From an uncultured Umboniibacter sp. (GTDB lineage Bacteria > Pseudomonadota > Gammaproteobacteria > Pseudomonadales > DSM-25080), in contig NZ_CANMGY010000014.1 of the NCBI RefSeq assembly GCF_947497555.1, positions 1 through 38,596 on the forward strand: a stretch of DNA of 38,596 nucleotides, in the 5' to 3' direction. Made by a program: the position numbers and the translations under genes. Positions 22,699-31,633 of this stretch are shown piece by piece; positions within the stretch are counted from its first letter, which is position 1, and every line of letters starts with the position of its first letter. The notes beneath the pieces are model-generated. The model saw only the letters and a program-made list of their open reading frames with translations. It was not told the DNA's origin and searched no databases.

Positions 22699-22979
22699 AA
22701 GTATTCAACACGTCATTCCTTAATCGCACACTTTTCGCCCCCACAGCGCAAAGTCAGCCACGGAAAGTCTCTTCCAAGGTGCTATCAAAGGGGCTATTGG
22801 CCTACCGGTTCATCCTTGCTCTGACGGCACTTTCACTGTCTATAGGGCTACTACTTATTCTAATGCCGGATCTCCCGCTCACGGTTGTTTTACTGTCAGC
22901 GCTTGGCATTTGTTCCTTGTTTATTTACTCGCTAGCGCTCATGGCGGCATCATTATTTGGTTGGGAGGATGCTCAATGA
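22695..22979 (+). CDS. Small two-helix membrane protein inserted between traE and traK
   Basis: A 94-residue protein with a basic N-terminus (about 1-36) and two strong membrane helices (about 37-56 and 60-86). Both ends overlap their neighbours as ATGA, so it is fully built into the operon. In F and SXT the traE and traK genes follow directly, so this is an extra gene. No family recognised. Confidence 0.6.
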   Translation: MKVFNTSFLNRTLFAPTAQSQPRKVSSKVLSKGLLAYRFILALTALSLSIGLLLILMPDLPLTVVLLSALGICSLFIYSLALMAASLFGWEDAQ

Positions 22980-23923
22980 ATCGCTCTCTAATCCTGCTCG
23001 CTATCGGTTTCACTACTGCCTTTATTCCCCCGTTGAATGCCCAGGATATTCCGGTTGTTCCGGCCGTAGAAGCTCGTCGAGATTTACCCACTCCCACTGT
23101 GGTCGCTCAACCACCTCGCTTAGATCCCACTGAAGTGAATCAAGCGCTTTCACCTCGATCAGCCCCTGCGGCTGCCCCCACGACGACTTCGGGTAATGGC
23201 CCTATGGTGGTTACCATGGAACCGGGAGTGAACCAAATTCTCGCGGTCGCAATCAATCATCTAAATCGCATTGTCACGCCGTTTGAGTCACCCGATGTCA
23301 CCACTACCTCCTCGGGCACCACCGTCGAAGTGCGTGATAATGTGGTCTATCTGGGTACCACGGCTGACGAACCGGTGACCTTGTTCATCACTGAGAAGGA
23401 GTCCGAGGCGGTCGCTTTAAACCTGACCTTGATTCCACGTCGAATTCCGTCGCGCGAAATCACGTTGAGGCTAACGAAGTCTGATGAATCCTCCGTGCAG
23501 CGCGTTTCTCAGCGCGCTAAAGCGTGGGAGGAAAGTAACCCGTATTTAACGACAATTGAATCCCTGCTTCGCACGATTGCCCTTCAGCAAATACCGCCTG
23601 GCTACACCATGGCTTCCACAGTGAATGCTGTCCTTCCTCGCTGTCGACAGTTCGGCTTGGATATTACGTTCGGCGAGCAATTTATCGTGGGACACAACTT
23701 TATCGTTCACATTGGCCGCGCTACGAACAATCACCATTCCGCGATTGAGTTTTACGAAGATGCTTGTGGAGACTGGGATATAGCCGCGGTCGCTGCATTC
23801 CCTAATCACGCGCTATCCCCCGGGCAATCGACTGAAGTGTACGTCGTACAAAAGCGTAATTACGAGGAAGTGGTAACCGTCGAGCGCGCCTCACTGATCG
23901 ATCAGCGAGGTGTAAATGAATAA
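22976..23923 (+). CDS. traK: TraK, outer-membrane complex protein (VirB9-like)
   Basis: A 315-residue secreted protein with a signal peptide likely cut after LNA. Residues about 23-80 are Pro/Ala/Thr-rich. The rest is strand-rich, with the typical LNRIVTPF segment near 90. TraK with TraB and TraV forms the F-type core complex. GGGAGGA lies nine bases before the ATG at 22976. It overlaps traB by eight bases. Confidence 0.88.
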   Translation: MNRSLILLAIGFTTAFIPPLNAQDIPVVPAVEARRDLPTPTVVAQPPRLDPTEVNQALSPRSAPAAAPTTTSGNGPMVVTMEPGVNQILAVAINHLNRIVTPFESPDVTTTSSGTTVEVRDNVVYLGTTADEPVTLFITEKESEAVALNLTLIPRRIPSREITLRLTKSDESSVQRVSQRAKAWEESNPYLTTIESLLRTIALQQIPPGYTMASTVNAVLPRCRQFGLDITFGEQFIVGHNFIVHIGRATNNHHSAIEFYEDACGDWDIAAVAAFPNHALSPGQSTEVYVVQKRNYEEVVTVERASLIDQRGVNE

Positions 23924-25280
23924 AGACGAACTCTTCCAGGCAATCAATCCAGCAATTCGCTGGAAAATGCTGCCATCCAAGCACCGTAAGATTATTGCTT
24001 TAGTCGGCGGCGGTGGTCTGCTAATGATGATGTCGATGATGTTTGGTGGCGGCGACGACGACCAAGCTGGCCCTATCCGCCATGTCCCGAATGAGCGCAC
24101 CGTCTTGACCTCAAGCAACACCCGAGAAATGGGGATTGAGGCGTTGATCTCTAAGGTCACGCGTCTCGAGCGAGAGGTTAGGGAGGCACAATCCGCCAAT
24201 GAGGATCTGAATGTCAGTCTTGCTGAGATGCGCCGTCGTCGCGGCAATGATCCTGATGTCACCCAAAATATTCGTGTCCTCCAGTTAGAGCTAAGCTCCC
24301 TAAAAACCCAACTTCAGGACTTAGGTTGGCGCGTTGAAGATGGCCAACAACCTGTCGCCACTACCGCTACGCCAACCAACACAACCCAGCCGTCGGTCAC
24401 CCCGGTCACCCCGGTCACTGAACGGGTGGTTATTCAACGCCCACCAACACCAACACCGGATGTGGTTGATCCAGAGATTACTGAAGACCCATCCTATTAC
24501 TTCCGTCAGCGCGCCGCCCAAGCGCCGAATAATACGACACCCGCTTCAGGTGCTAATGCCTCGATGAATGCGACCGGCCTAGAAGTCTTTACGACTCGCT
24601 CTGTTCCAACCGTCGAGGTGGTCGAGGAATCGGACGATTCCGTCACAATTCCATCGGGATCGATTCTCACCGGTGTCCTCATTAACGGTTTGGATGCACC
24701 AACGGGCAACGAGGCCTCACAGGACCCTTATCCGGTATTGGTGCGAATTCAACATGATGCAATTCTCCCCAATGAGTATCTCGTTGATATAAATGAGTGC
24801 TTTCTCACCATGTCTGGGTTTGGAAACCTAAGCAGCGAACGCGCGATTATGCGCGCCGAACGACTCAGTTGCGTCACCACTGACGGAGAGATCATTGAGC
24901 AAGGCATTCAAGCCTACGCCGTAGGTGAAGACGGCAAAGCGGGTATTCGCGGCCCGGTTGTACATCGCACAGGCGCGTTGCTTGCCAACACGATGCTAGC
25001 TGGATTTGGTTCTGGCTTAGCGGAAGCCTTCGGCTCCGCCCCAATCCCTACGATCGCCACGGGTAATGTCGGTGATCAAGCCCAGTATCAAAACAACTTC
25101 AATACGGATTCGGTACAACACGGCATCTCCCAAGGTGCAGCAAACAGTCTAGATCAACTCGCTGACTATTATCTCTCACTTGCAGAGCAGATATTCCCAG
25201 TGGTCACCATCTCGGCAGGGCGCGAAGTATCAATCATTGTCACCAGCGGATTTACGCTCGAGGTAGATAATAATGACTAA
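23916..25280 (+). CDS. traB: TraB, T4SS core scaffold (VirB10-like)
   Basis: A 454-residue protein with a single membrane segment (about 26-44, rich in Met and Gly), a coiled coil at about 70-145, a Pro/Thr/Val-rich spacer at 150-185, and a C-terminal VirB10/TrbI-type domain (about 235-450, with SGSILTGVLINGLDAP). It spans inner membrane to outer membrane in the channel. Overlaps both neighbours by eight bases. Confidence 0.92.
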   Translation: MNKDELFQAINPAIRWKMLPSKHRKIIALVGGGGLLMMMSMMFGGGDDDQAGPIRHVPNERTVLTSSNTREMGIEALISKVTRLEREVREAQSANEDLNVSLAEMRRRRGNDPDVTQNIRVLQLELSSLKTQLQDLGWRVEDGQQPVATTATPTNTTQPSVTPVTPVTERVVIQRPPTPTPDVVDPEITEDPSYYFRQRAAQAPNNTTPASGANASMNATGLEVFTTRSVPTVEVVEESDDSVTIPSGSILTGVLINGLDAPTGNEASQDPYPVLVRIQHDAILPNEYLVDINECFLTMSGFGNLSSERAIMRAERLSCVTTDGEIIEQGIQAYAVGEDGKAGIRGPVVHRTGALLANTMLAGFGSGLAEAFGSAPIPTIATGNVGDQAQYQNNFNTDSVQHGISQGAANSLDQLADYYLSLAEQIFPVVTISAGREVSIIVTSGFTLEVDNND

Positions 25281-25779
25281 GTATCTGACGGCACTAGCCG
25301 CCACCCTAATGATTTCCGGATGTGCTAACACCTACGACGAAGAATTTTCCTGCCCCTATCAAAATGAGGCGCACTGTACTGGCGTTCGTGACATGTATAG
25401 CGCCACAAATGGTGGTCAGCGACCTAGCGCTGAGCTTAAGCAGACCACCGACACAACCCAACACAACGCCCGCGATGCCAAGGATGACGTCGTCGAGAGC
25501 ACCCCAAATCCCGTCGAGCTTCCACGCATCGCAAGCGATCCAGTGATCGATAACTTTGTGACGCCCATGATGCCCGACCGACCAGTTCCCGTTCGAACCC
25601 CGTCTGTGGTGATGAGGATAAGAGTGTTTGCCTATGAGGAAGCGCGCAGCGGTGCGCTTGTTTCACCTGGCTACATTTTTACTGAAATCGTTCCTCGGAC
25701 ATGGGTTTTGGGAAACCCGGACGCAGCGGTTGCGACCCGCCGTGTCTTTTCACCGCTACAAACTAATTCTGGTGAGTAG
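25273..25779 (+). CDS. traV: TraV, outer-membrane lipoprotein of the T4SS core (VirB7-like)
   Basis: A 168-residue lipoprotein with lipobox ISGC (Cys17), additional cysteines at about 27 and 35 as in TraV proteins, a low-complexity centre, and a C-terminal strand region. It anchors the TraK-TraB ring in the outer membrane. Its start overlaps the traB stop by eight bases. Confidence 0.88.
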   Translation: MTKYLTALAATLMISGCANTYDEEFSCPYQNEAHCTGVRDMYSATNGGQRPSAELKQTTDTTQHNARDAKDDVVESTPNPVELPRIASDPVIDNFVTPMMPDRPVPVRTPSVVMRIRVFAYEEARSGALVSPGYIFTEIVPRTWVLGNPDAAVATRRVFSPLQTNSGE

Positions 25780-25817
25780 CGTTTTATAACTAAACAATCA
25801 ATTTGGAGATTGTGATT

Positions 25818-26165
25818 ATGCTTAACAAAAAAAATGTAACTCTTGCTGTGGCTTCTGGCCTAACTCTTGCTGCTGCTGGCGCTGCTGTTGCCGGTGGTTC
25901 TGCTGACACCACTTTTGACTCAGTTTACACCCAGTTGAAGGACTGGTTAAACGGAAGCTTGGGTAAAGTGCTAGCCGGTGCATTTGTTCTAGTGGGTGTT
26001 ATTGCTGGCGTTGCTCGTCAGTCACTCATGGGTTTCGCAGTAGGTGTAGGCGCTGGCGTTGGCTTGTTCAACATCGGTACTATCATCGACAGCTTGTTCA
26101 CAGCTACTTTAGCGCACGCTCCGGCGGCGACTGAAGCAGTTCAGATGCTTAACGGCCTGAACTAA
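25818..26165 (+). CDS. traA: TraA, conjugative pilin precursor
   Basis: A 115-residue precursor with a long leader (likely cut at AVA-GG near residue 25) and two hydrophobic helices in the mature part (about 49-65 and 68-88). The ATG at 25818 has GGAG nine to ten bases upstream; an in-frame start 15 bases earlier has no such site. Codons are strongly biased to T-ending forms (GCT, GGT, GTT) compared with neighbours, as expected for a highly expressed protein. A stable hairpin follows the stop. Confidence 0.85.
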   Translation: MLNKKNVTLAVASGLTLAAAGAAVAGGSADTTFDSVYTQLKDWLNGSLGKVLAGAFVLVGVIAGVARQSLMGFAVGVGAGVGLFNIGTIIDSLFTATLAHAPAATEAVQMLNGLN

Positions 26166-26171
26166 TCGAAG

Positions 26172-26193
26172 GGGGCACCCTGGTGGGTGTCCC
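26172..26193 (+). terminator. Stable hairpin after the pilin gene
   Basis: A nine-pair stem (GGGGCACCC at 26172-26180, GGGTGTCCC at 26185-26193, one G-U pair) closes on TGGT. It starts six bases after the traA stop and is followed by TCTCATTTC, a weak T tract. It probably causes partial termination or protects the 3' end of the pilin transcript. Confidence 0.6.
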
Positions 26194-26217
26194 TCTCATT
26201 TCTACCGAGAGTAGCCT

Positions 26218-26952
26218 ATGAACATGATCTTACGCACACTAACACTTTTATCGGTCTTCGTCAGCACCTTCGTTGCGGCGGACGATAGTTCGCGCGCGTT
26301 AGCCGAGCAATTCCACCGTGAGGCGGATTTACGTCGTATCGCAACGCAACAAACCTCGATTGATATTAAGTCCGATTTCGTCGCCTATCAGGGTGATGAC
26401 GGACAGCTATATTTTCTTTCTAAAGACGGCCGCTATGCGGTCCAGGGTATGATTACGGACACTTGGCGCCGTAAGCAGATTGTGACCATCGCCGATGCAC
26501 AATACTCTGAAACACACCTCTCGCTAGATTATTGGCAATTACAAGCCAACCAGTTAAATACCATATCGATTGGGCATGGCCCTGAAGAAATTTTGGTTTT
26601 TGCCGACCCGCGTTGTAGCGCGTGCAAAAGCTTTATTCAGGCGGCTCAGGAAAGACCCGATCAATATACGACAAAAATTATCGTTGTTCCGGCTTTTGGC
26701 GGCGAATCGCTGACCATGACTAAGGCGCTGTGGTGTGCCGAAGATCGCTTGAACGCCATCGACGCCTTCATGAGTGAGTCATTGCTAGATTTACCGCGTC
26801 GCGCTGACTGCGACACCGCTGGCTTGGATCGCACGTTGATGACAGCCCATCTATTTAATATTCAGGCGGTTCCATTTGTCATCGCCCCTGATGGCCGCTA
26901 CCGCGCAGGCGTTGATCAGCATGTGTGGCGCTGGATTAGGAGTGGTTCGTAA
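26218..26952 (+). CDS. dsbC: DsbC-like periplasmic thiol-disulfide protein
   Basis: A 244-residue thioredoxin-fold protein with a signal peptide (cut near VAA). The active site is Cys133-Ser-Ala-Cys136 in ADPRCSACK, and the cis-proline is in AVPF near residue 221. It would isomerise disulfides in the cysteine-rich transfer proteins; this window encodes TraU and a TraN with about a hundred cysteines. It overlaps the traC start by one base (TAATG). Confidence 0.88.
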   Translation: MNMILRTLTLLSVFVSTFVAADDSSRALAEQFHREADLRRIATQQTSIDIKSDFVAYQGDDGQLYFLSKDGRYAVQGMITDTWRRKQIVTIADAQYSETHLSLDYWQLQANQLNTISIGHGPEEILVFADPRCSACKSFIQAAQERPDQYTTKIIVVPAFGGESLTMTKALWCAEDRLNAIDAFMSESLLDLPRRADCDTAGLDRTLMTAHLFNIQAVPFVIAPDGRYRAGVDQHVWRWIRSGS

Positions 26953-29474
26953 TGCCAGAATTTTTCTCATTCAAGCGCCGTTATAAGGATTTCTTCCTCC
27001 AAACCGAAGAGCGCTTTACGTCCATTATTCCCGTGTTGGCCTTCGACGAAGACTCACACATTTTCTATCTGGATGACAAGACGATCGGCGTAGGATTTGA
27101 GTGTACGCCGGTGTCGGGCTCTGATGATCCCCTACAGCAGCAAACCAAAGCCTTTCTCGATGACAGTTATCCAGATGGTAGTCACCTGCAGTTCCTTTGG
27201 TGGCGTAATCCTGACATCAATCAACCCATGGCAGATATGCGAATGGTGCGAGCGCATTACCACGATCCCGATTTTGCCGGAGAGACGAATGCCAGAGAGA
27301 AATTCTTTAAGTCTTACACCACTAAGCCGTTGAAGATCGATCAAGGTGGGAAGGTGTACAACATGGGAACGGTGTTCGACGTCAAGTTGTACGTGACGCT
27401 AAAAATTCCAATTGCGGATGTCGAGCCAACGGAATCCGAAATCAAATCATTGAAAAATATCTACACCAAGATGCTCACGTCGCTTGGCAATATGCGGATG
27501 TCGCCGCAGCCGTTAACCGCTCAGCGTTGGATTCGGGCCATGTCAACTATCTTTAATTGGCAGGAAGATGCCCCTTGGCGAGAAGAACTTCAGGAATGGG
27601 ATAAGACACGTATTCTTTCCGATCAGATCCTCGACCTCGAGAATGCCGTTGATAATTATGAAGACCACCTTGAAGTCGGTAACTCAGAGCGACGTAAGTA
27701 CATCAAGGTATTAGCCCCTAAGAAACGACCACAGCGCACACGTTTCGGTGAGCAGCAGTTCTTCGCGGGCGCGATGGATGGATCGCTCGGCGGTGTTCGA
27801 ACGAACTATCTGATTTGCGCCAACATCTATTATCCGCCCGCCGATAAAAAACGCGAGAAGATGGAAAAACTTCGTACCTACGCCGTGAACCAGGCGACTG
27901 GGCCGATGGCAAAGTTCGCACCCATCTTGGAAGAGAAGCGTGTCGACTTTGACCGCATGATGAAGTCGATGGAAGACGGCAATCGCGCTATTGAAATGAG
28001 TTTTTCTACCATTGTCTTTGCGAACTCTAAGGACGAAGTGGATGAGGCTGCTCAGGCAGCGAAGAACTTTTGGCGCACCAATCGCTATGAGATGCTCGTG
28101 AACCAATTTATGCAAATGCCGGTGTTGTTGAATTCACTACCGCTTTGTCAGGATGCGACGGCCATTAAAGAGCTTGGTTCCTACAATACCGCCACCACCG
28201 CTCACGCGACCATGTTCTTGCCCATTAACTCTGAATGGCGCGGCACCGGCACGCCAGATTTAACCCTATTGAGTCGCAACGGACAGGTCATGTCGTTCTC
28301 CTCATGGGATACAGATACTAATTATTCAATGTGTATAACGGCCGCATCTGGGGCTGGAAAATCTTTCCTCAGCAACGCCATTATCGGCTCAATTTTATCC
28401 GTTGGCGGGCAAGTGTGGACGGTCGATGTCGGTGGGAGTTATCAAAAACTCTGTGAGACCTATAAGGGCGATTACATTGAATTTGGTCCCACGTCGACAA
28501 TCTGTTTGAACCCATTCTCAAATGTCGCCTCCCTGTGCGGCACCGAGAAAACACGACGCCCTGATTTTACCGGCGATCCGGCAAAAGATGAAGGCGCTGA
28601 AGATCAGCTACTTCAATTACTGATTGCGATGGTTGCGCCGACCACGGTGCTGGAAGATCTCGAGCGAGCCACACTACGATCCGTCCTGAATAAGGAGTGG
28701 ATGAAATACTATGGCGATCTCCAGCTCGACCACATTATGCATGCCTTACTGGAACACGATGATATTCGCATCAAGGATTTAGGTCATCGTCTTGAGCCAT
28801 TTTCCTCGCTCGGCTCCTACGGTAAATGGTTCATCGGTAAAAACAATTGTGACTTTAAAAATCGATTTACGGTCCTTGAACTCGAGGCGCTCAACACTAA
28901 GCCTGATCTTCAATCGGTCGTCCTACTGATGATTATTGCCAACATTGGTGAGCAGGTTTTCTTAGGCGACCCGGCGCGGCGCAAGTTATTTTTGATTGAT
29001 GAGGCGTGGAACATTCTTGCTAACGGTCCTGATGAAGTAACCGACCTGATTGAGGCTGGGTACCGCCGCTTCAGAAAGAATAACGGCGCAATGTGCTTGA
29101 TTAGTCAATCATTATTAGACCTTCGGGCTTCTCGCGCCGGCCAAGCAATCTTGGATAACTCCGCAACAACCTTAACACTACGTCAAAAAACGGAAACTAT
29201 CGAGGCGGTTGCTGCCGGCGGATTTATGTCGCTCAGCGATTATGAGCTCTCGCAACTCAAAACGGTTCACACGACCCCTGGTGTGTATTCAGAGATGTTG
29301 ATTCGAAATGACCGAGGCTCGGGCATCGCTCGACTATTTGTTGATCCGTACACCTACTTGGTCTACTCGTCCACGCCGAAGGATAAGGCCGAGATTAAAG
29401 TTTACACGGATCAAGGTCTTTCAACTGCCGACGCGATCAATCGCGTCCTTCAAGATCGGGGGGTTGAGCTGTGA
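26952..29474 (+). CDS. traC: TraC, T4SS assembly ATPase (VirB4-like)
   Basis: An 840-residue ATPase that powers pilus assembly at the cytoplasmic side. Walker A ASGAGKS is at about 465-471 and Walker B LFLIDEAW near 680-687. The N-terminal half fits the TraC/VirB4 N-terminal domain. Starts at ATG 26952 inside the dsbC stop. Ends with a four-base overlap (GTGA) with the next gene. Confidence 0.95.
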   Translation: MPEFFSFKRRYKDFFLQTEERFTSIIPVLAFDEDSHIFYLDDKTIGVGFECTPVSGSDDPLQQQTKAFLDDSYPDGSHLQFLWWRNPDINQPMADMRMVRAHYHDPDFAGETNAREKFFKSYTTKPLKIDQGGKVYNMGTVFDVKLYVTLKIPIADVEPTESEIKSLKNIYTKMLTSLGNMRMSPQPLTAQRWIRAMSTIFNWQEDAPWREELQEWDKTRILSDQILDLENAVDNYEDHLEVGNSERRKYIKVLAPKKRPQRTRFGEQQFFAGAMDGSLGGVRTNYLICANIYYPPADKKREKMEKLRTYAVNQATGPMAKFAPILEEKRVDFDRMMKSMEDGNRAIEMSFSTIVFANSKDEVDEAAQAAKNFWRTNRYEMLVNQFMQMPVLLNSLPLCQDATAIKELGSYNTATTAHATMFLPINSEWRGTGTPDLTLLSRNGQVMSFSSWDTDTNYSMCITAASGAGKSFLSNAIIGSILSVGGQVWTVDVGGSYQKLCETYKGDYIEFGPTSTICLNPFSNVASLCGTEKTRRPDFTGDPAKDEGAEDQLLQLLIAMVAPTTVLEDLERATLRSVLNKEWMKYYGDLQLDHIMHALLEHDDIRIKDLGHRLEPFSSLGSYGKWFIGKNNCDFKNRFTVLELEALNTKPDLQSVVLLMIIANIGEQVFLGDPARRKLFLIDEAWNILANGPDEVTDLIEAGYRRFRKNNGAMCLISQSLLDLRASRAGQAILDNSATTLTLRQKTETIEAVAAGGFMSLSDYELSQLKTVHTTPGVYSEMLIRNDRGSGIARLFVDPYTYLVYSSTPKDKAEIKVYTDQGLSTADAINRVLQDRGVEL

Positions 29475-29866
29475 GTGAAAGAAATCATATTAGCTTGATT
29501 CACCAACTTGTCACCGGAGCGTTGGTTGCCGCCGTCATTATGCTTTGGCTTGCCAACAATCGCCTCCATGAGAAAGTGTCAGACATCCAAAGCGGCTATG
29601 GCTTGCCGATCTACACACTCTCATCCTCGACCGCGGTTTACAACCTCGCCGAATACCTCCATCCGCAATCACCCACGTCCGAAGTGGCATTGTTGGAAGC
29701 ACGTCTTCGCGTGAATCATGCACTCAAGCATTTATCTGATCAGGGTTACATCGTCATGGATTCCAGTGACTTGCTCACGCTCGGTAGCAAGTCCGTATTT
29801 GATCTCAACGCGCAGACGATCTTTCTGGTGAATGAGCAATTCAACTTCGATGAACAATTAAATTAG
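29471..29866 (+). CDS. TrbI-like small membrane protein
   Basis: A 131-residue protein starting at GTG, with one N-terminal membrane helix (about 13-28) and a soluble periplasmic part. Size, topology and position between traC and the peptidase resemble TrbI of the F system, but sequence support is weak. Overlaps traC by four bases. Confidence 0.55.
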   Translation: MSERNHISLIHQLVTGALVAAVIMLWLANNRLHEKVSDIQSGYGLPIYTLSSSTAVYNLAEYLHPQSPTSEVALLEARLRVNHALKHLSDQGYIVMDSSDLLTLGSKSVFDLNAQTIFLVNEQFNFDEQLN

Positions 29867-29877
29867 GGAACGTATCG

Positions 29878-30462
29878 ATGTCGTTAATGGTAAAGAGTGA
29901 ATTTTGGTTATTCGAGCGAATTGAGCGGTTCCGCCAATACGCCCGCGACCACCAGAAAATGAGCAAGAAGAAATTCTGGACACTTGCCCTCATCGTCACA
30001 TCCATCGTCATTTGCGCGCAGTGGGCGTTTGCTCAGCGTTATAGCTTCGGCGTCGATCCCCAAGCGCAGACCTCGATTATCGATAGTCGCGTCTTTGTGA
30101 TCGATCACGCCTCGGCGCAAGACCTTCGAGTGGGCAACTACTACGCGTTCACCACGACGGATCTGTCGCCCTTTTACCCGGAAGGCACGACATTCTTAAA
30201 GGAGCTTGTAGCAGTGCCAGGCGATCATATTCTGATCGACTCAGAAGGCGCCATTTGGGTCAACCAGCAGCGCATTGCCTTTTGGGGCTTACCGCTTGCT
30301 GAGGAAAAATTTGGACTCCCATCGTCACAGTTTCAAGGCGAAACCACACTAGGGGAGAATCAGTATTGGTTCTTGGGAAATTATGAAAAGTCATTCGATT
30401 CACGGTATTGGGGGAGTGTGAGTGAGAGTCAAATTATTGGCCGTGCTTATCGTCTTTTCTAA
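29878..30462 (+). CDS. trhF: TrhF/TraF signal-peptidase-like protein (family S26)
   Basis: A 194-residue protein with a membrane helix at about 35-52 followed by a periplasmic S26-type domain. The conserved TFLKELVAVPGD near 103-114 contains the expected catalytic lysine, and SFDSRYWG near 170 is the typical last box. The catalytic serine should lie in the QTSIIDSRVF stretch (about 61-70), which does not show the usual Ser-Met/Val-x-Pro form. It probably processes a transfer protein such as the pilin. Confidence 0.8.
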   Translation: MSLMVKSEFWLFERIERFRQYARDHQKMSKKKFWTLALIVTSIVICAQWAFAQRYSFGVDPQAQTSIIDSRVFVIDHASAQDLRVGNYYAFTTTDLSPFYPEGTTFLKELVAVPGDHILIDSEGAIWVNQQRIAFWGLPLAEEKFGLPSSQFQGETTLGENQYWFLGNYEKSFDSRYWGSVSESQIIGRAYRLF

Positions 30463-31633
30463 TCTTGCCTTTGGGCAGGGTGTTAGCGACGCCGATCAAG
30501 CGATTATTGATGCTTCGAAAGCCATCACCAACGATCCCTCGTCAGTATTAACTGATGGGGATTTTGCGTTAATAGAGCAATCCATCGATCCAGCTCAACA
30601 ACCTAGCGATTTTGCTGAGATTGTTGGCGATATAGCCCAGCAGAGCAGAGCTGCCACCCTCGATGCATTGCAACAGACTGTCGAAAGCAATCCGTTGCCG
30701 CTTAAGCCTAAGACTGCCGCCTCAATCGTACTCTTCGCATCGTTCTCATTAGATGACGGGCGTCTAGATCAGCTTCTCGCGTTTGCTTCACGCAATCAAA
30801 ATGCGGCGGTCGTGTTCCAAGGTGTGCCCAACCCTGAGAATATTCTGGCCGGTATGCAGGCGGTTCAAGCGTCGGCCCGTCGCTTTGACCCCATGCCTAA
30901 TGTCATGCTCGATCCCGGCCTCTTCACGGAATTCAATGTCACAAGCGTACCGACAATTTTGCTGCGTGACCCTGCCTCCTTCGATGAGGTTGCGCGCATC
31001 GAGGGTTTAACGAATACCCGTTATCTCAACGAAGCCATCGAAGCGGGCGAGCGCGGTCACATCGGTCGCCTTGGGCCTGTCGAGGTCATCGCCGAAGTTA
31101 ATTTAATTGATCTACTCAAAGAGCGCGCCGCGGCAATCGATTGGGAGACCAAACGCGCCGAGGCGGAGGAGCGGTTTTGGGAGGGGCAACGCGGCTACCA
31201 GCTGCCTGCCGCTATCGAAGACCGTGTTAAATACGTCGATCCATCGATCCGTGTTACGGAGTCGATTTATGCGCCGGATGGCCAGTTGCTTGCCCCACAA
31301 GGCATGATGATTAACCCCTTAGAAATGGTCCAGTTCACTCAGGCGCTCGTCATCTTCGACCCAAGCGATGAACGACAGGTTCACGCTGTCGCCGCACGCC
31401 TTGATGATTTAAAAGCGAATCATACGCGTGTCGCATTGATCGCCACACATATCACCCCTGTAGGGGGGTGGGATGAATACACTGGTCTCAGCAATCGCCT
31501 AGATAGTCATATCTATACCCTCAAGCCGGACATGATTACTCGTTTCCAGGTCGAGCAAGTACCCACCATCATCACCGCGAATGAGCGTGAATTCATCGTG
31601 ACAGAAGTGGGTGTAGGGGAGGGTGAGTCATGA
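30422..31633 (+). CDS. traW: TraW with N-terminal TrbC domain (TrbC-TraW fusion)
   Basis: A 403-residue periplasmic protein. The signal peptide is LLAVLIVFSNLAFG. Residues about 95-200 fit TrbC (SFSLDDGRLDQLL, LDPGLFTEF, VPTILL). Residues about 215-400 fit TraW (PVEVIAEVNLIDLL at the start, FQVEQVPTIIT near the end). In F these are separate genes; SXT-type elements carry the fused form. The GTG start at 30422 lies 41 bases inside trhF, preceded by GGGGGAG. Overlaps traU by four bases (ATGA). Confidence 0.8.
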   Translation: MRVKLLAVLIVFSNLAFGQGVSDADQAIIDASKAITNDPSSVLTDGDFALIEQSIDPAQQPSDFAEIVGDIAQQSRAATLDALQQTVESNPLPLKPKTAASIVLFASFSLDDGRLDQLLAFASRNQNAAVVFQGVPNPENILAGMQAVQASARRFDPMPNVMLDPGLFTEFNVTSVPTILLRDPASFDEVARIEGLTNTRYLNEAIEAGERGHIGRLGPVEVIAEVNLIDLLKERAAAIDWETKRAEAEERFWEGQRGYQLPAAIEDRVKYVDPSIRVTESIYAPDGQLLAPQGMMINPLEMVQFTQALVIFDPSDERQVHAVAARLDDLKANHTRVALIATHITPVGGWDEYTGLSNRLDSHIYTLKPDMITRFQVEQVPTIITANEREFIVTEVGVGEGES

